64,000 nt of DNA from AP-15 sp963716115 (GTDB taxonomy: Bacteria > Pseudomonadota > Alphaproteobacteria > ATCC43930 > CGMCC-115725). A program made the position numbers and the translations under genes. The stretch is taken from positions 120,885 through 184,884 of the forward strand of contig CAVQSZ010000009.1 of NCBI GenBank assembly GCA_963716115.1, in the 5' to 3' direction. Below, in pieces: positions 35,952 to 44,697 of the stretch (positions within the stretch are counted from its first letter, which is position 1; each line of letters opens with the position of its first letter). The notes beneath the pieces are model-generated. The model saw only the letters and a list, made by a program, of their open reading frames with translations. It searched no databases and had not been told where the DNA came from.

Positions 35952-37024
35952 CGCCGGATGACCACCCCGTCGTCGGGCGGCCAGCTCGCCCACACCGCCG
36001 CGCCCAACCCGAGCTCGCCGGCAAGCGCGCTCGCCAGCCGCACCTTCAGCGGCCGGCCCTCTGCTGTCGCCAGACGGATGATCGAGACCGGACCCTGATA
36101 CCCGATCGAAATCACCGTCGCGGCGATCGCGGGCCCGGCCCCGGCCGGCCGGACGCGCGACAGGCGCAGCTTTTCCGGCCGGACGGCCAACGCCACGGCG
36201 GCCCCCGGCGCGAGGCCCGCCGCGCCGCCGGGCAGCGGGATCGGCTCGGGGAAGCCCGGCGCGGACAGCATCGGGCGATCGGGCCCGCCCGCCGCTTCGC
36301 CCTCGAACCAGTTCGCCTCGCCGACGAAATCGGCGACGAAGCGCGAGCTCGGCCGCTCGTAGATCTCGGCCGGCGGGCCGATCTGCGCCAAACGCCCCTG
36401 GTTCATCACCGCGACGCGCGAGGCCATGCCGAGCGCCTCCTCCTGGTCGTGGGTGACGACGAGGAAGGTGACGCCGACGCGCTCGCGGATGCCGATCAGC
36501 TCGACCCGGGTCTCCTCGCGCAATTTGCGGTCGAGGGCGGCGAGCGGCTCGTCCAGCAGCAAGAGCTTGGGCATCCTGGCCAGCGCCCGAGCCAGCGCGA
36601 CGCGCTGGCGCTGCCCGCCGGAGAGCTCGTGCGGGCGGCGGCGCTCATGGCCCGACATCTGCACCAGGGCCAGCATCTCGGCGACGCGCGCCGACCGGCG
36701 CCGGCGGTCCATCCGCTCCTGGCGCAGGCCGAAGCCGACATTGGCGGCCACATCCATATGCGGAAAGAGGGCATAGGACTGAAACATCATGTTGACCGGC
36801 CGGACATAGGGCGGCAACGCCGTGACATCGGTCCCGTCGATCACGATGCGCCCGCTGTCCGGGGTCTCGAGCCCGGCGATCATCCGCAGCAGCGTGGTCT
36901 TGCCGCAGCCCGAGGGGCCCAAGAGCGCGAACAGCGCGCCCTGCTCGACGCTCATCGTGACATCGTCGACCGCCACCGCGGCGCCAAAGCGCTTCGAGGC
37001 GCCGGTGATTTCGAGCAGCGCCAT
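35948..37024 (-). CDS. potG: Spermidine/putrescine-type ABC transporter ATPase
   Basis: 358 residues. Walker A GPSGCGKTT, Q-loop NMMFQSYALFPHMDV, signature LSGGQRQRVALARAL, Walker B LLLLDEP, H-loop VVTHDQEEA, then a C-terminal TOBE domain (VRPEKLRLSR). Polyamine importers of this class are PotA or PotG. Located in the order binding protein, ATPase, permease, as in potFGHI. Confidence 0.88.
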   Translation of the reverse strand: MALLEITGASKRFGAAVAVDDVTMSVEQGALFALLGPSGCGKTTLLRMIAGLETPDSGRIVIDGTDVTALPPYVRPVNMMFQSYALFPHMDVAANVGFGLRQERMDRRRRSARVAEMLALVQMSGHERRRPHELSGGQRQRVALARALARMPKLLLLDEPLAALDRKLREETRVELIGIRERVGVTFLVVTHDQEEALGMASRVAVMNQGRLAQIGPPAEIYERPSSRFVADFVGEANWFEGEAAGGPDRPMLSAPGFPEPIPLPGGAAGLAPGAAVALAVRPEKLRLSRVRPAGAGPAIAATVISIGYQGPVSIIRLATAEGRPLKVRLASALAGELGLGAAVWASWPPDDGVVIRR

Positions 37025-37033
37025 CCCGGCCGG

Positions 37034-38131
37034 TCAGCGGCCCGATTTGAGCCGCGTCCAGGCGCGGGTGCGCGCCCGCTCGTAATCCGCCGCCGCCGGC
37101 AGGTCGACATAAAAGCGGCGGCGGACATCGGGAGGCGGGTAGACGGCGGGGTCGTCGCGGATCGCCGGCTCGACCAGCGCCGTCGCCGCCAGGTTCGGGT
37201 TCGGGTAGGAAACCGCGTTGGTGATGTCGGCGATCACCGCCGGACGCAAGAGATAGTCGATAAAGCGCAGCGCGTTCTGCGGATGCGGCGCGTCGGCGGG
37301 GATGCCCAGCATGTCGACCGACATCATCGCCCCCTGCGTCGGCGCGCGGAAGGCGATCGCCACCTCGTTGCCGGCCTCGCGCGCGCGGTTGCGCGCCTGC
37401 ACGACATCGCCCGAATAGCCGAGCGCCACGCACAGATCGCCATTGGCGAGGTCGTTGATGTATTGCGAGGAATGGAACTTGCGGATGAACGGGCGGATCT
37501 TTTCGAGCGCGGCGAAGGCCTTGTCGAGGTCGCCGGGGTCGCGGCTCTTGGGGTCGAGCCCGAGATAGGCGAGGGCGGCCGGAACCACCTCCTGCGGCGT
37601 GTCGAGCAGCGAGACGCCGCATTGGGCGAGCTTCCTCGCGTTCTCCGGGTCGAAGATCAGCGCCAGGCTGTCGACCGGCGCCGCCTCGCCCAGCGCGGCG
37701 CGCACCTGCGCCTCGTTGTAGCCGATCCCGGTGTCGCTCCACAGGTAAGGCGCGCCGTGCGCGTTGCCGGGGTCGGCGGCGGCGACCAGCTCCAGGATGC
37801 GCGGGTCGAGGTTCTTCCAGTTGTCGAGCCTCGATTTGTCGAGCGCGCGGTAGACCCCGGCGGCGATCTGCCGGGCCATGAACGGGCTCGCCGAGGGGAC
37901 GACGATGTCGTAGCCGGAGCGGCCGGCCAAGAGCTTCGCCTCCAGCACCTCGTTGCCGTCATAGACGTCGTAGGCGACCTTGATCCCGGTCTCGGCCTCG
38001 AATTTCGCGATCGTGTCGGGGGCGATGTAGTCCGACCAGTTGTAGACGTTGAGCGCCGGCTCCTCGCCGGCCGCGGGGGACGCCGCGGCGAGCGCGGCCG
38101 CGAGCCACCATCCGACGAGGCGCAGCTTCAT
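37034..38131 (-). CDS. potF: Polyamine-type periplasmic binding protein
   Basis: 365 residues from the ATG at 38131 (an ATG at 38143 adds four). Signal peptide LRLVGWWLAAALAAASPAAG; mature part begins NVYNWSDYIAPDTIAKFEAE, the PotD/PotF motif. PYLWSDTGIGYNE and VALGYSGDVVQAR are also typical. It binds putrescine or spermidine in the periplasm and feeds the potG/potH transporter encoded downstream. Confidence 0.88.
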   Translation of the reverse strand: MKLRLVGWWLAAALAAASPAAGEEPALNVYNWSDYIAPDTIAKFEAETGIKVAYDVYDGNEVLEAKLLAGRSGYDIVVPSASPFMARQIAAGVYRALDKSRLDNWKNLDPRILELVAAADPGNAHGAPYLWSDTGIGYNEAQVRAALGEAAPVDSLALIFDPENARKLAQCGVSLLDTPQEVVPAALAYLGLDPKSRDPGDLDKAFAALEKIRPFIRKFHSSQYINDLANGDLCVALGYSGDVVQARNRAREAGNEVAIAFRAPTQGAMMSVDMLGIPADAPHPQNALRFIDYLLRPAVIADITNAVSYPNPNLAATALVEPAIRDDPAVYPPPDVRRRFYVDLPAAADYERARTRAWTRLKSGR

Positions 38132-38223
38132 GGGAGCGCGCATAGCACAGCCGAGCCGCCCGTTGTCAACGCCCCGATGGTGCTACAGTCGCCGCTCGCT
38201 TCGCGGATTTGGGGTGCGTCACG

Positions 38224-38820
38224 GTGACGGTCTTTCATCTTTTGCGGCACGGCGAGCATGTTCTGGCCGGACGCGTGCTCGCCGGGCGCACGCCCGGGGT
38301 GGGCCTGTCCGAAAAGGGTCGCGCCGAGATCGTCGCGGTGGCCGAGCGCCTCTCCGGCGACCGGATCGCCGCGCTCTACGCGAGCCCGCTGCAGCGGACG
38401 CGGGAAACCGCCGAGATCCTCGCCTCCCGGCTCGGCCTGCCGATCGGCTATCGCGAGGATGTGCTCGAGCTCGATTTCGGCGACTGGACCGGCTTGACCT
38501 TCGATCAGGTCAGGGCGCACGAACGCTGGGAATTGTGGCGGTCCTGCCGCAGCATCGCGTCGGTTCCCGGCGGCGAGAGCATGCGCCAGGTGCAGGACCG
38601 GGCGGTCGGCGCGCTGTTCGACCTGAAGCGCGCGCATCCCGACCAGAATCTGGTGATCGTCAGCCATGGCGACGTGATCCGCGCCGCGCTGCTGTTCGCC
38701 CTCGGCATGCCGCTCGACCTCTATTCGCGCATCGAGGTCGCGGTCGCCTCGCTCAGCACGATGCATATCGACGATTCCGGGATCCGCGTCTCCGCCCTCA
38801 ACGAGCGCGTCCGGCTCTGA
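38224..38820 (+). CDS. Histidine phosphatase family protein
   Basis: 198 residues from a GTG at 38224. LLRHGEHVLAGR is the RHGE box with the catalytic His, ASPLQRTRETAEIL the second block, VIVSHGDVIRAALL the second catalytic His. The closest known roles are phosphoglycerate mutase-like or alpha-ribazole phosphatase (CobC); no cobalamin genes lie nearby. A TTG at 38209 is an alternative start. Divergent from potF. Confidence 0.82.
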   Translation: MTVFHLLRHGEHVLAGRVLAGRTPGVGLSEKGRAEIVAVAERLSGDRIAALYASPLQRTRETAEILASRLGLPIGYREDVLELDFGDWTGLTFDQVRAHERWELWRSCRSIASVPGGESMRQVQDRAVGALFDLKRAHPDQNLVIVSHGDVIRAALLFALGMPLDLYSRIEVAVASLSTMHIDDSGIRVSALNERVRL

Positions 38821-38829
38821 GCGGTCCGC

Positions 38830-40096
38830 TCAGTTCCGGCGCCAGTCCAGGGTGACGCTGCGGCCGCTGCGAAAGCCGCCCTTGGCCTCGATGCGACCGT
38901 CGCGCAGCGCGCCGGCGAGGTCCATCACCGCGAAATGCGACCCGTCGGGGCGCTCGCCGTGGATATGGATCGCCACCTCGCCGGAGCGCGAGACATCGCC
39001 GGCGAGCCGGATCATGACCCCGGCGCCGCGGCCGGGCCATTCACCCGAGATTTTGCCGTTCTGCACGATCGCCTGCGCCTTGTAGCAATGCGCCGCTTCG
39101 GTCTGCCCGGGCCCGTAGCAGATCTCTCCGCCGTAGAGCCCGTCCCTGCCGGCCGGCTGCCCCCGGCGGCGCCCGCGGCGGGTCGGCCGCCGTGGCCTGA
39201 CGCGCGGATTCGGCCTTTCTGCGCTCCGCCTCCGCCAGCCGCCGCGCCGCGTCGGCTTGCTCGCGGGCCTGCTCCGCCGCCAGCGTCTCCGCCGCCAAAT
39301 CCGCCTTTTGCTTCGCCGCTTCGGCCGCCTGACGCTCGGCGTCCGCTTGCTGACGCGCCTGGCCGGCCGCCAGCCTCTCCGCCGCCAGATGCGCGTCGCG
39401 GGCGATTTCGGCAGCCTGGCGCTGATGGTCGGACCAGGCCCACAGCCCGCCGCCGGCGATCAGCAGCGCCGCCGCCGCCGTCGCGATCCAGGCCGGAACC
39501 CCGCGCCTGGGTCTGACGGCCTGCTCCGGCGGGGCCGGCAGCGCGCCGAGGCCTTCGCCGCCGGCGATCGCGAAGGTGCGCACCGCCTGCGGGATGTTCT
39601 TGTAGTTGATCTCGCCCAACGGCTTGAACGACAGCGACAATTTGTTGCGGATCTGGTCGTGGACGCCGCCCGAGATGCAGATGCCGCCGGGCTCGGCCGC
39701 CGATTGCAGGCGGGCGGCGACGTTGACGCCGTCGCCGAGCAGATCATGCCCCTGCACCATCACGTCGCCGAGATTGACCCCGATGCGGAACTCGACCCGG
39801 CGGCCCTCGGGCAGCTGGTCGTTGCGGGTGCGCAGCGCCGCCTGGATCTCGGTGGCGCAGCGCACCGCCTCGACGGCGCTGCCGAACTCGGCGAGGATCG
39901 CATCGCCGGCGGTGTTGAAGACGCGGCCGCGATGCAGCGCCACAAGCTTCTCGAACACCTCCGCATGGCCGCGGAAGGTTTGCAGGGTGTGCTCTTCGTC
40001 CTCGGCCATCAGGCGGCTGTACGCCGCCACATCCGCCGACAGGATCGTCGACAGCTTGCGCTCGATGCCCTCGCCCGCGTCGTCGGCTTCGGCCAT
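38830..40096 (-). CDS. Class III nucleotide cyclase with membrane helix, coiled coil and C-terminal domain, one frame break
   Basis: The cyclase domain spans residues 1-165 (LSADVAAYSRLMAEDEE with the first metal Asp, NTAGDAILAEF with the second, DGVNVAARLQ). It is followed by one membrane helix (AWIATAAAALLIAGGGLWAW), an Ala/Gln/Glu-rich coiled coil of about 80 residues, then after a shift near 39160 a C-terminal domain (GGEICYGPGQTEAAHCYKAQ, RLAGDVSRSGEVAIHIHGER). The repaired length is about 421 residues. The periplasmic C-terminus has no recognised family. It may sense an outside signal through the helix. Confidence 0.8.
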
Positions 40097-40121
40097 CGGT
40101 GCTCCCCGGCTTTCGGCTTGG

Positions 40122-41064
40122 CTAGCGGTCGGCGATCGCCGGCAGGCCTTCCTCGCGGCGCACCTCGTTGATGATTTGCAGGATGCGCTCGCGGTAGGGG
40201 CGGTACTGGACGCCGAACTCCTGCACGAGCCGGCTGTTGTCGATCAGGTAGTTGCCGGAGATCGCCTTGCCGCCGACATCCTTGTCGAAGGTGATCCTGG
40301 CGTCGGGCAGGAACTCGCGCACCATGTCGGCGATCTCGCCGAGGCTGATCGCGACGCCGCCGGTGTTGTAGACCCAGTTCTGCGGCTTGTCGGCCATGAT
40401 CACGCGCGCGAAGATCTCGGCGATCTCGTCGACATGCACCGGGCAGCGCATCGCGTCCTTGAACGGAAACGAGATCGGCTGGCCGCGCGCCGGAAAGGTG
40501 ATGCATTTGACGTGGTCGACCGAGCCCACGATCTTGTCGTTGCCGGTGACGTTGGCCGGGCGGATCGCGGTGATCTCCATGCCGTGCTTCTCGCGGTAAT
40601 CCTGCGCCTGCCATTCGTTGAAGATCTTGTGCATCGCGTATTGGACGTGGCCGTGGCGGAAATCCTCTTCGGTCACGATCCGGTCGCCGTAGAAATGCTG
40701 CTCGCCGCTGACCGCCAACGAGCTGGCGTAGGCGACCCGGTTGGCGCCGGCACAGGCGCGCCGCCTCGAAGCAATTGTCCATGCCCAGGATGTTGAGCTT
40801 GAAGGCGGCGTGCGGCGGGTGCTCGCTGCCGAGATAGTAGGCGAGGTTGATCACCCGCGCGGGCTTGGCTGCGGTCATCGCCGAAATCACGTCGTCGAAC
40901 TGGGCGACGTCGCCGCGCACCACGCGCACCTGCCTGCCCAGATGGTCGTAGGACGCGGTCTGCGGGTTGATGTCCATGCACACGACTTCCTCGCCGCGCG
41001 CGGCGAGCAGCGGAACCAGCCGCCGGCCGATGAAACCCGTGCCGCCGATGACGAAAATCGACAT
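40122..41064 (-). CDS. NAD-dependent epimerase/dehydratase, one frame break
   Basis: The 5' part (from 41064) gives IFVIGGTGFIGRRLVPLLAA, the Rossmann GxxGxxG, and VARGDVAQFDD. After a shift near 40740 the frame reads NRVAYASSLAVSGEQHFYGD and continues YAMHKIFNEWQAQDYREKHG (Tyr-x-x-x-Lys), TAIRPANVTGND. Product about 314 residues. Extended SDR enzymes of this type act on sugar nucleotides or other small molecules; the substrate is not clear from context. Confidence 0.82.
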
Positions 41065-41173
41065 GACGCTTCCTTCCCAAGGGTGCCTGCGCCGACGTTA
41101 GCCCGCTTCCGCCGGAGGGGCAATCCGGCCTAATCTCGGCTCGAAATACCATGGCGGCGGGAGGCGAGGCGCG

Positions 41174-42400
41174 ATGGCCGCGGTAATTTTCGCCAACGGC
41201 GCGGTCCTCGACGGCGCCGCCAGGGAGCGCCGCGAGGGCTGCCACGTCCTCGTCGAGGACGGGCTGATCCGCGAGGTCTCGGACCGGCCGATCCGCAGCG
41301 ATGCGGCCGAGACCGTCGATCTCAAGGGCCGCACCCTGATGCCGGGGCTGATCGACGCGCACGTCCACGTGGTCGCGGTCGACCAGGTGCTGGCGCGGCT
41401 GTCGGAGCGGCCGGTCAGCCTGGTGACGCTGCAGGCCGCCCGGGTGCTCGAAGGCATGCTGCAGCGGGGCTTTACGACGGTGCGCGACGCCGGCGGCGCC
41501 GATGGCGGGCTCGCGGAGGCGGTCGAGCAGGGTCTGGTGCGCGGGCCGCGGCTCTTCCCCTCGGGCCAGGCGCTGAGCCAGACCGGCGGGCACGGCGACA
41601 TGCGGCCGCGCACCCGCTCGGTCGTCGCCTGCGCCTGCTGCGAGGGCGGCGCCGGGCTCGCCCGCATCGCCGACGGCGTCGCCGAATGCCGCCGCGCCGC
41701 CCGCGACGAGCTCAGGAAGGGCGCGACGCAGATCAAGATCATGGCCTCGGGCGGCGTCGCCTCGCCCTGGGACCCGGTGTGGAATTTGCAGTACAGCGAG
41801 GAGGAGGTGCGCGCGATCGTCGAGGAGGCGCGCGCCTGGCGCACCTATGTGATGGCTCACGCCTATTCGCCCGAGGCGATCGCCCGCTCGATCGATTTCG
41901 GCGTGCGCTCGATCGAGCACGGCAATCTGATCGATAGCGCCACCGCCGAGCGCGTCGCCGCCGCCGGCGCGTTTGTCGTGCCGACGCTCGTCACCTACGA
42001 CGCGCTGCACCGTTTCGGCCGCGAGCTGGGCTTTCCGGAAGCGAGCCTCGCCAAGCTCGGCGATGTGCGCGAGGCCGGGCTGCGCTCGCTCGAAATCCTG
42101 ATGTCGGCCGGCGTCAGGATCGGCTTCGGCACCGACCTGTTGGGGCCGATGCACCGCCACCAGTCGCGCGAATTCGTGATCCGCGCCGAAGCGATGGCGC
42201 CCTGCGACATCATCCGCTCGGCGACCACGGTCAACGCCGAGCTGCTGAACCGCGCCGGCGAGCTCGGAATCGTCGCGCCCGGCGCCCGCGCCGACCTGAT
42301 CGTCGTCGACGGCGACCCGCTCGCCGACATCTCGCTGCTCGACGGCCAGGGCGAGCGCCTGACCCACATCATGAAGGACGGCGTCTTCCACAAGCGGTAA
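41174..42400 (+). CDS. Amidohydrolase family protein (imidazolonepropionase/Xaa-Pro dipeptidase-like)
   Basis: 408 residues. LMPGLIDAHVHVVAVDQ is the HxH metal site, KIMASGGVASPWDP the Lys region, VMAHAYSPEAI and RSIEHGNLID the further His ligands, and GFGTDLLGPMHRHQ the catalytic Asp. The product is a cytoplasmic metal hydrolase of unknown substrate. Its last 30 bases (42370-42399) recur exactly at 43480-43509 past the vapBC genes, see the repeat entries. Confidence 0.87.
   Translation: MAAVIFANGAVLDGAARERREGCHVLVEDGLIREVSDRPIRSDAAETVDLKGRTLMPGLIDAHVHVVAVDQVLARLSERPVSLVTLQAARVLEGMLQRGFTTVRDAGGADGGLAEAVEQGLVRGPRLFPSGQALSQTGGHGDMRPRTRSVVACACCEGGAGLARIADGVAECRRAARDELRKGATQIKIMASGGVASPWDPVWNLQYSEEEVRAIVEEARAWRTYVMAHAYSPEAIARSIDFGVRSIEHGNLIDSATAERVAAAGAFVVPTLVTYDALHRFGRELGFPEASLAKLGDVREAGLRSLEILMSAGVRIGFGTDLLGPMHRHQSREFVIRAEAMAPCDIIRSATTVNAELLNRAGELGIVAPGARADLIVVDGDPLADISLLDGQGERLTHIMKDGVFHKR
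42370..42399 (+). repeat. Left copy of 30-base direct repeat flanking the vapBC islet
   Basis: Begins CATGAAGGACGGCG and ends CACAAGCGGTA inside the last codons of the amidohydrolase. An exact copy is at 43480-43509. The upstream 12 bases ACCCACATCATG also recur at 43444-43455. The two repeats bracket about 1.08 kb that holds vapB and vapC. Confidence 0.8.
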
Positions 42401-42810
42401 AACCAACCCGGGCCTCCCCGGCGCTCGCGCTGTCGTGCGCCGCCGTTGCCGGCCTTGCCCGCCCCGGTGCGCTCGCCGGCTCGCTGTTTTCGCTGTTATC
42501 TGCAGGGAATCTACAGCGAACCGCCCCTCGCACGCGCCAGCCGCCGCCCCTGCCCGCGCCACAATCCACGGCGCAGCGGTACGATACGATCATGGCTATT
42601 TTTCAATCGACGCGCCGGGCCGCCACCAAGGCGCATGGTTCACCCGCCGCCACGCGTGAGCAAGGTTCCCAAAGACGCAGAACGGCGATTCTGGAAAATC
42701 GCCGGCGGGTGACGGATAATCGATGTTCAGGCTCGCCGTTTCCTGGGCAAGGAATTTAACATCTTAAGCCTTGTATGCTGTACTGCGCGACACGAAAGAG
42801 GACGGCCCTC
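42401..42810. other. Leader of the vapBC islet, no convincing gene
   Basis: 410 bases between the amidohydrolase stop and vapB. Short open frames exist but lack start signals and family features. The last 50 bases before vapB are AT-richer (GGAATTTAACATCTTAAGCC) and probably hold the promoter and operator; no clear inverted repeat is seen. Confidence 0.4.
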
Positions 42811-43017
42811 ATGAGCATCGAGATTTCGCAGGAGACCGAAGCACGCCTTACCGCCGAGGCCCGGAGGCTGGGCATTACCGTGGACGCCTTGCTCGCGCGC
42901 TTCATCAGCGAGCACACGGCGCTGACCAAACCCGCGCAGCCCGCCGCCTTGCCGGTCTGGCATCTCGGCGGCGCGGGCGAGCTTCACCGGCGAGACATCT
43001 ACAGCGATGTCGGTTGA
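42811..43017 (+). CDS. vapB: VapB-type antitoxin
   Basis: 68 residues from the ATG at 42811. SIEISQETEARLTAEARRLG resembles the ribbon-helix-helix N-terminus of RHH antitoxins, and the C-terminal part WHLGGAGELHRRDIYSDVG is toxin-binding in this subfamily. It overlaps vapC by 11 bases. An in-frame Met 36 bases upstream would add an unlikely extension. Confidence 0.72.
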   Translation: MSIEISQETEARLTAEARRLGITVDALLARFISEHTALTKPAQPAALPVWHLGGAGELHRRDIYSDVG

Positions 43018-43444
43018 TCCGGGGATCGTCGATACGAATGTTCTGGTCTATGCGCTCGATGCCGATGCCCCGCAGCACGCCGCCGCGCGCGACCTGCTCG
43101 AAGCCGCCCGCGCCGATGCGTCAACAACCCTGTTTGTGACCTCGCAGATACTCTGCGAGTTCTACTCCATCGTCACCAATCCGCGCCGCGTGGCCAAGCC
43201 GCGCACCGCCGCCGAGGCCATGGCCGCGATCTCCGATCTGCTCGCTTTTCTCCATGTGCTGCCTGCCCCGGCGCAGGCGGTTGACGGGCTGCTCGACCTG
43301 CTTCGCCGCCAGCCAGTGACCGGCGGCGACGTGTTCGACTTGCAGATCGTCGCCACCATGCAGGCGAACGGCGTCGAGAGAATCTACACCTTCAACACCG
43401 CCGACTTCGCGGCGTTTTCGGAACTCTCGATCATGACCCCTTAA
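43007..43444 (+). CDS. vapC: VapC-type PIN-domain ribonuclease toxin
   Basis: 145 residues. Conserved acidic residues of the PIN site are present: VDTNVLVYALD, ILCEFYSI, GGDVFDLQI and TFNTADF. VapC toxins cleave tRNA or rRNA when VapB is degraded. The frame is intact. It ends immediately before the right copy of the direct repeat that ties this islet to the amidohydrolase gene. Confidence 0.87.
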   Translation: MSVDPGIVDTNVLVYALDADAPQHAAARDLLEAARADASTTLFVTSQILCEFYSIVTNPRRVAKPRTAAEAMAAISDLLAFLHVLPAPAQAVDGLLDLLRRQPVTGGDVFDLQIVATMQANGVERIYTFNTADFAAFSELSIMTP

Positions 43445-43509
43445 CCCACATCATGTCATAAGCGGCCTTATGGAATGGACATGAAGGACGGCGTCTTCCA
43501 CAAGCGGTA
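43444..43509 (+). repeat. Right copy of the amidohydrolase 3'-end repeat, with a 28-base insert
   Basis: ACCCACATCATG (43444-43455) is followed by a 28-base insert, then AAGGACGGCG... through GCGGTA (to 43509) as in the gene end. The insert contains the palindrome CATAAG-CGGC-CTTATG and ends in CATG, the same four bases that precede it, which resembles a target-site duplication around a tiny mobile palindrome. Confidence 0.65.
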
Positions 43510-43612
43510 GGGCCGAAGCGCGGACGCCGGCGCAGCGGCTGTCGTCATCGCTCCGGCGCGGGCTCTGCCGCCCGCTGCTTGCGCCGTTTTCGAGCAGGTT
43601 CGCGGCTTTGAC

Positions 43613-43700
43613 GAGATTGCTTCGCGGAGCCTGTCCTCGGGCGGCGCAGCGCGCCGACCCGTGGGCTCGCAATGACGACAGTTATCCTCGTCATTGCGAG
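43613..43700. repeat. Family A GTCATTGCGAG-type element, second locus
   Basis: GAGATTGCTTCGCGG starts at 43613 and CTCGCAATGAC ends at 43676; GTCATTGCGAG follows in the opposite sense at 43690-43700. Same end sequences as the elements at 22513-22587 but with a different, longer middle. Confidence 0.65.
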
Positions 43701-43759
43701 TTTCTCACCGGCCTGCGGCCGACCCGCCCTGGATGAAACCGAGGCAGCGCCCGGAGCGG

Positions 43760-43856
43760 CCCCCCTCACCCTTCCCTCTCCCCCCGATCGGGCGGAGAGG
43801 GTTGAGAAGGGTTGGCGAGGCGAAGCCGAGACTTACCCGGAGCTGGGTGAGGGGGG
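43760..43856. repeat. 97-base element with perfect 12-bp terminal inverted repeat
   Basis: CCCCCCTCACCC (43760-43771) pairs with GGGTGAGGGGGG (43845-43856). The inside contains CTCTCCCCCCGATCGG and GGCGAAGCCGAG. Elements with CCCTCACCC ends are widespread between genes in alphaproteobacteria. Confidence 0.65.
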
Positions 43857-43907
43857 CTGCCCATCGCGCAGCCGATCGCGCCTCTGGAAGGGACCGGCGC
43901 CCTCTCT

Positions 43908-44631
43908 TCAGCCGCGCAATTCGGCGCGGTGGGCCTCGACCAATTCGGCCATGCCGCCAAAATGGAAATCGTAATGCACGCCCGCCGGCGGCGGCGGGGT
44001 CGCCCCGGCGCCCGTCGCGCCTTTGCGGCGGTCGATCCAGGCCGAGCGCAGGCCGAGCGCATTGGCCGGGGCGTGGTCGTGGAACAGGCTCTGCGCGGCA
44101 TGCAGGATCTCGCCGGGCGGGTGACCCTCGGTCTTCGAGAGCGGCGATCATATGGCGGAAGCCGCGCAAATCCGGCTTGTAGCAGCCGACATCCTCGGCG
44201 GTGTAGACCGCGTCGAATTCGACGCCCAGCCGCTTGCTGCTTCGGGCAAAGCTGCGGCGGTCGACATTCGACAAAATGACCAGCTTGTAGAATTGCTTCA
44301 GATACCGCAGCGACGCCGGCGAATCGGCGAAGGCCGGCCAATCGCCGACCGAACGGCCAAAGGCGCGGTGAGCGTCGTCGCCGACGGGCGCACCCCATTC
44401 GGCGGCGAGCCGGCGATGAACGCGGGCGAGAAGCTCCGAATAGATCATGCCCGGGGTTTCGGCCTCCTGCGCGGTCTCGTGGCGCGCGAAGCTTTCCAGG
44501 ATCTCGTCCTGCCGGCGGTCTGCCCCGCGCCGCTCGCTGAGCGGGCGCAGCGCCGCGGCGATGCCGGTTTCCCAATCGATCAGAGTGCCGTAGCAATCAA
44601 AGCTCAAAACCCGGAAATCGGTCAGGCGCAT
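43908..44631 (-). CDS. HAD-family hydrolase, haloacid dehalogenase type, one frame break
   Basis: Starts MRLTDFRVLSFDCYGTLIDW at 44631 behind a GGAGG site; the nucleophile Asp is in SFDCYGT. KLVILSNVDRRSF is motif II and GCYKPDLRGF motif III. Near 44115 the frame shifts; the end reads HAAQSLFHDHAPANALGLRS, then IDRR, and HFGGMAELVEAHRAELRG. Product about 240 residues. The type resembles (S)-2-haloacid dehalogenases, but dehalogenation is not certain. Confidence 0.82.
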
Positions 44632-44697
44632 CAAGGCCTCCTGTCGACGCCGATCGCGCTACGCTAGCGGCGGGAAGAAGGCAACGCGAGGGCGGAG

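Larger units (their letters stand above)
43511..43907. other. Repeat-rich intergenic stretch, no gene
   Basis: 397 bases between the right direct repeat and the HAD gene end. It contains family A elements (43613-43700) and a long inverted repeat (43760-43856), described separately. Open frames crossing it are translations of these repeats. Confidence 0.6.

Noticed and set aside
41995..42712. Open frames around the end of the amidohydrolase and the start of the vapBC islet
   Set aside because: They either mirror the amidohydrolase or are short Arg/Pro-rich translations without ribosome-binding sites.
43760..43856. The long inverted repeat as a rho-independent terminator
   Set aside because: The arms are 73 bases apart and no T-run follows. 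It fits a dispersed repeat better.
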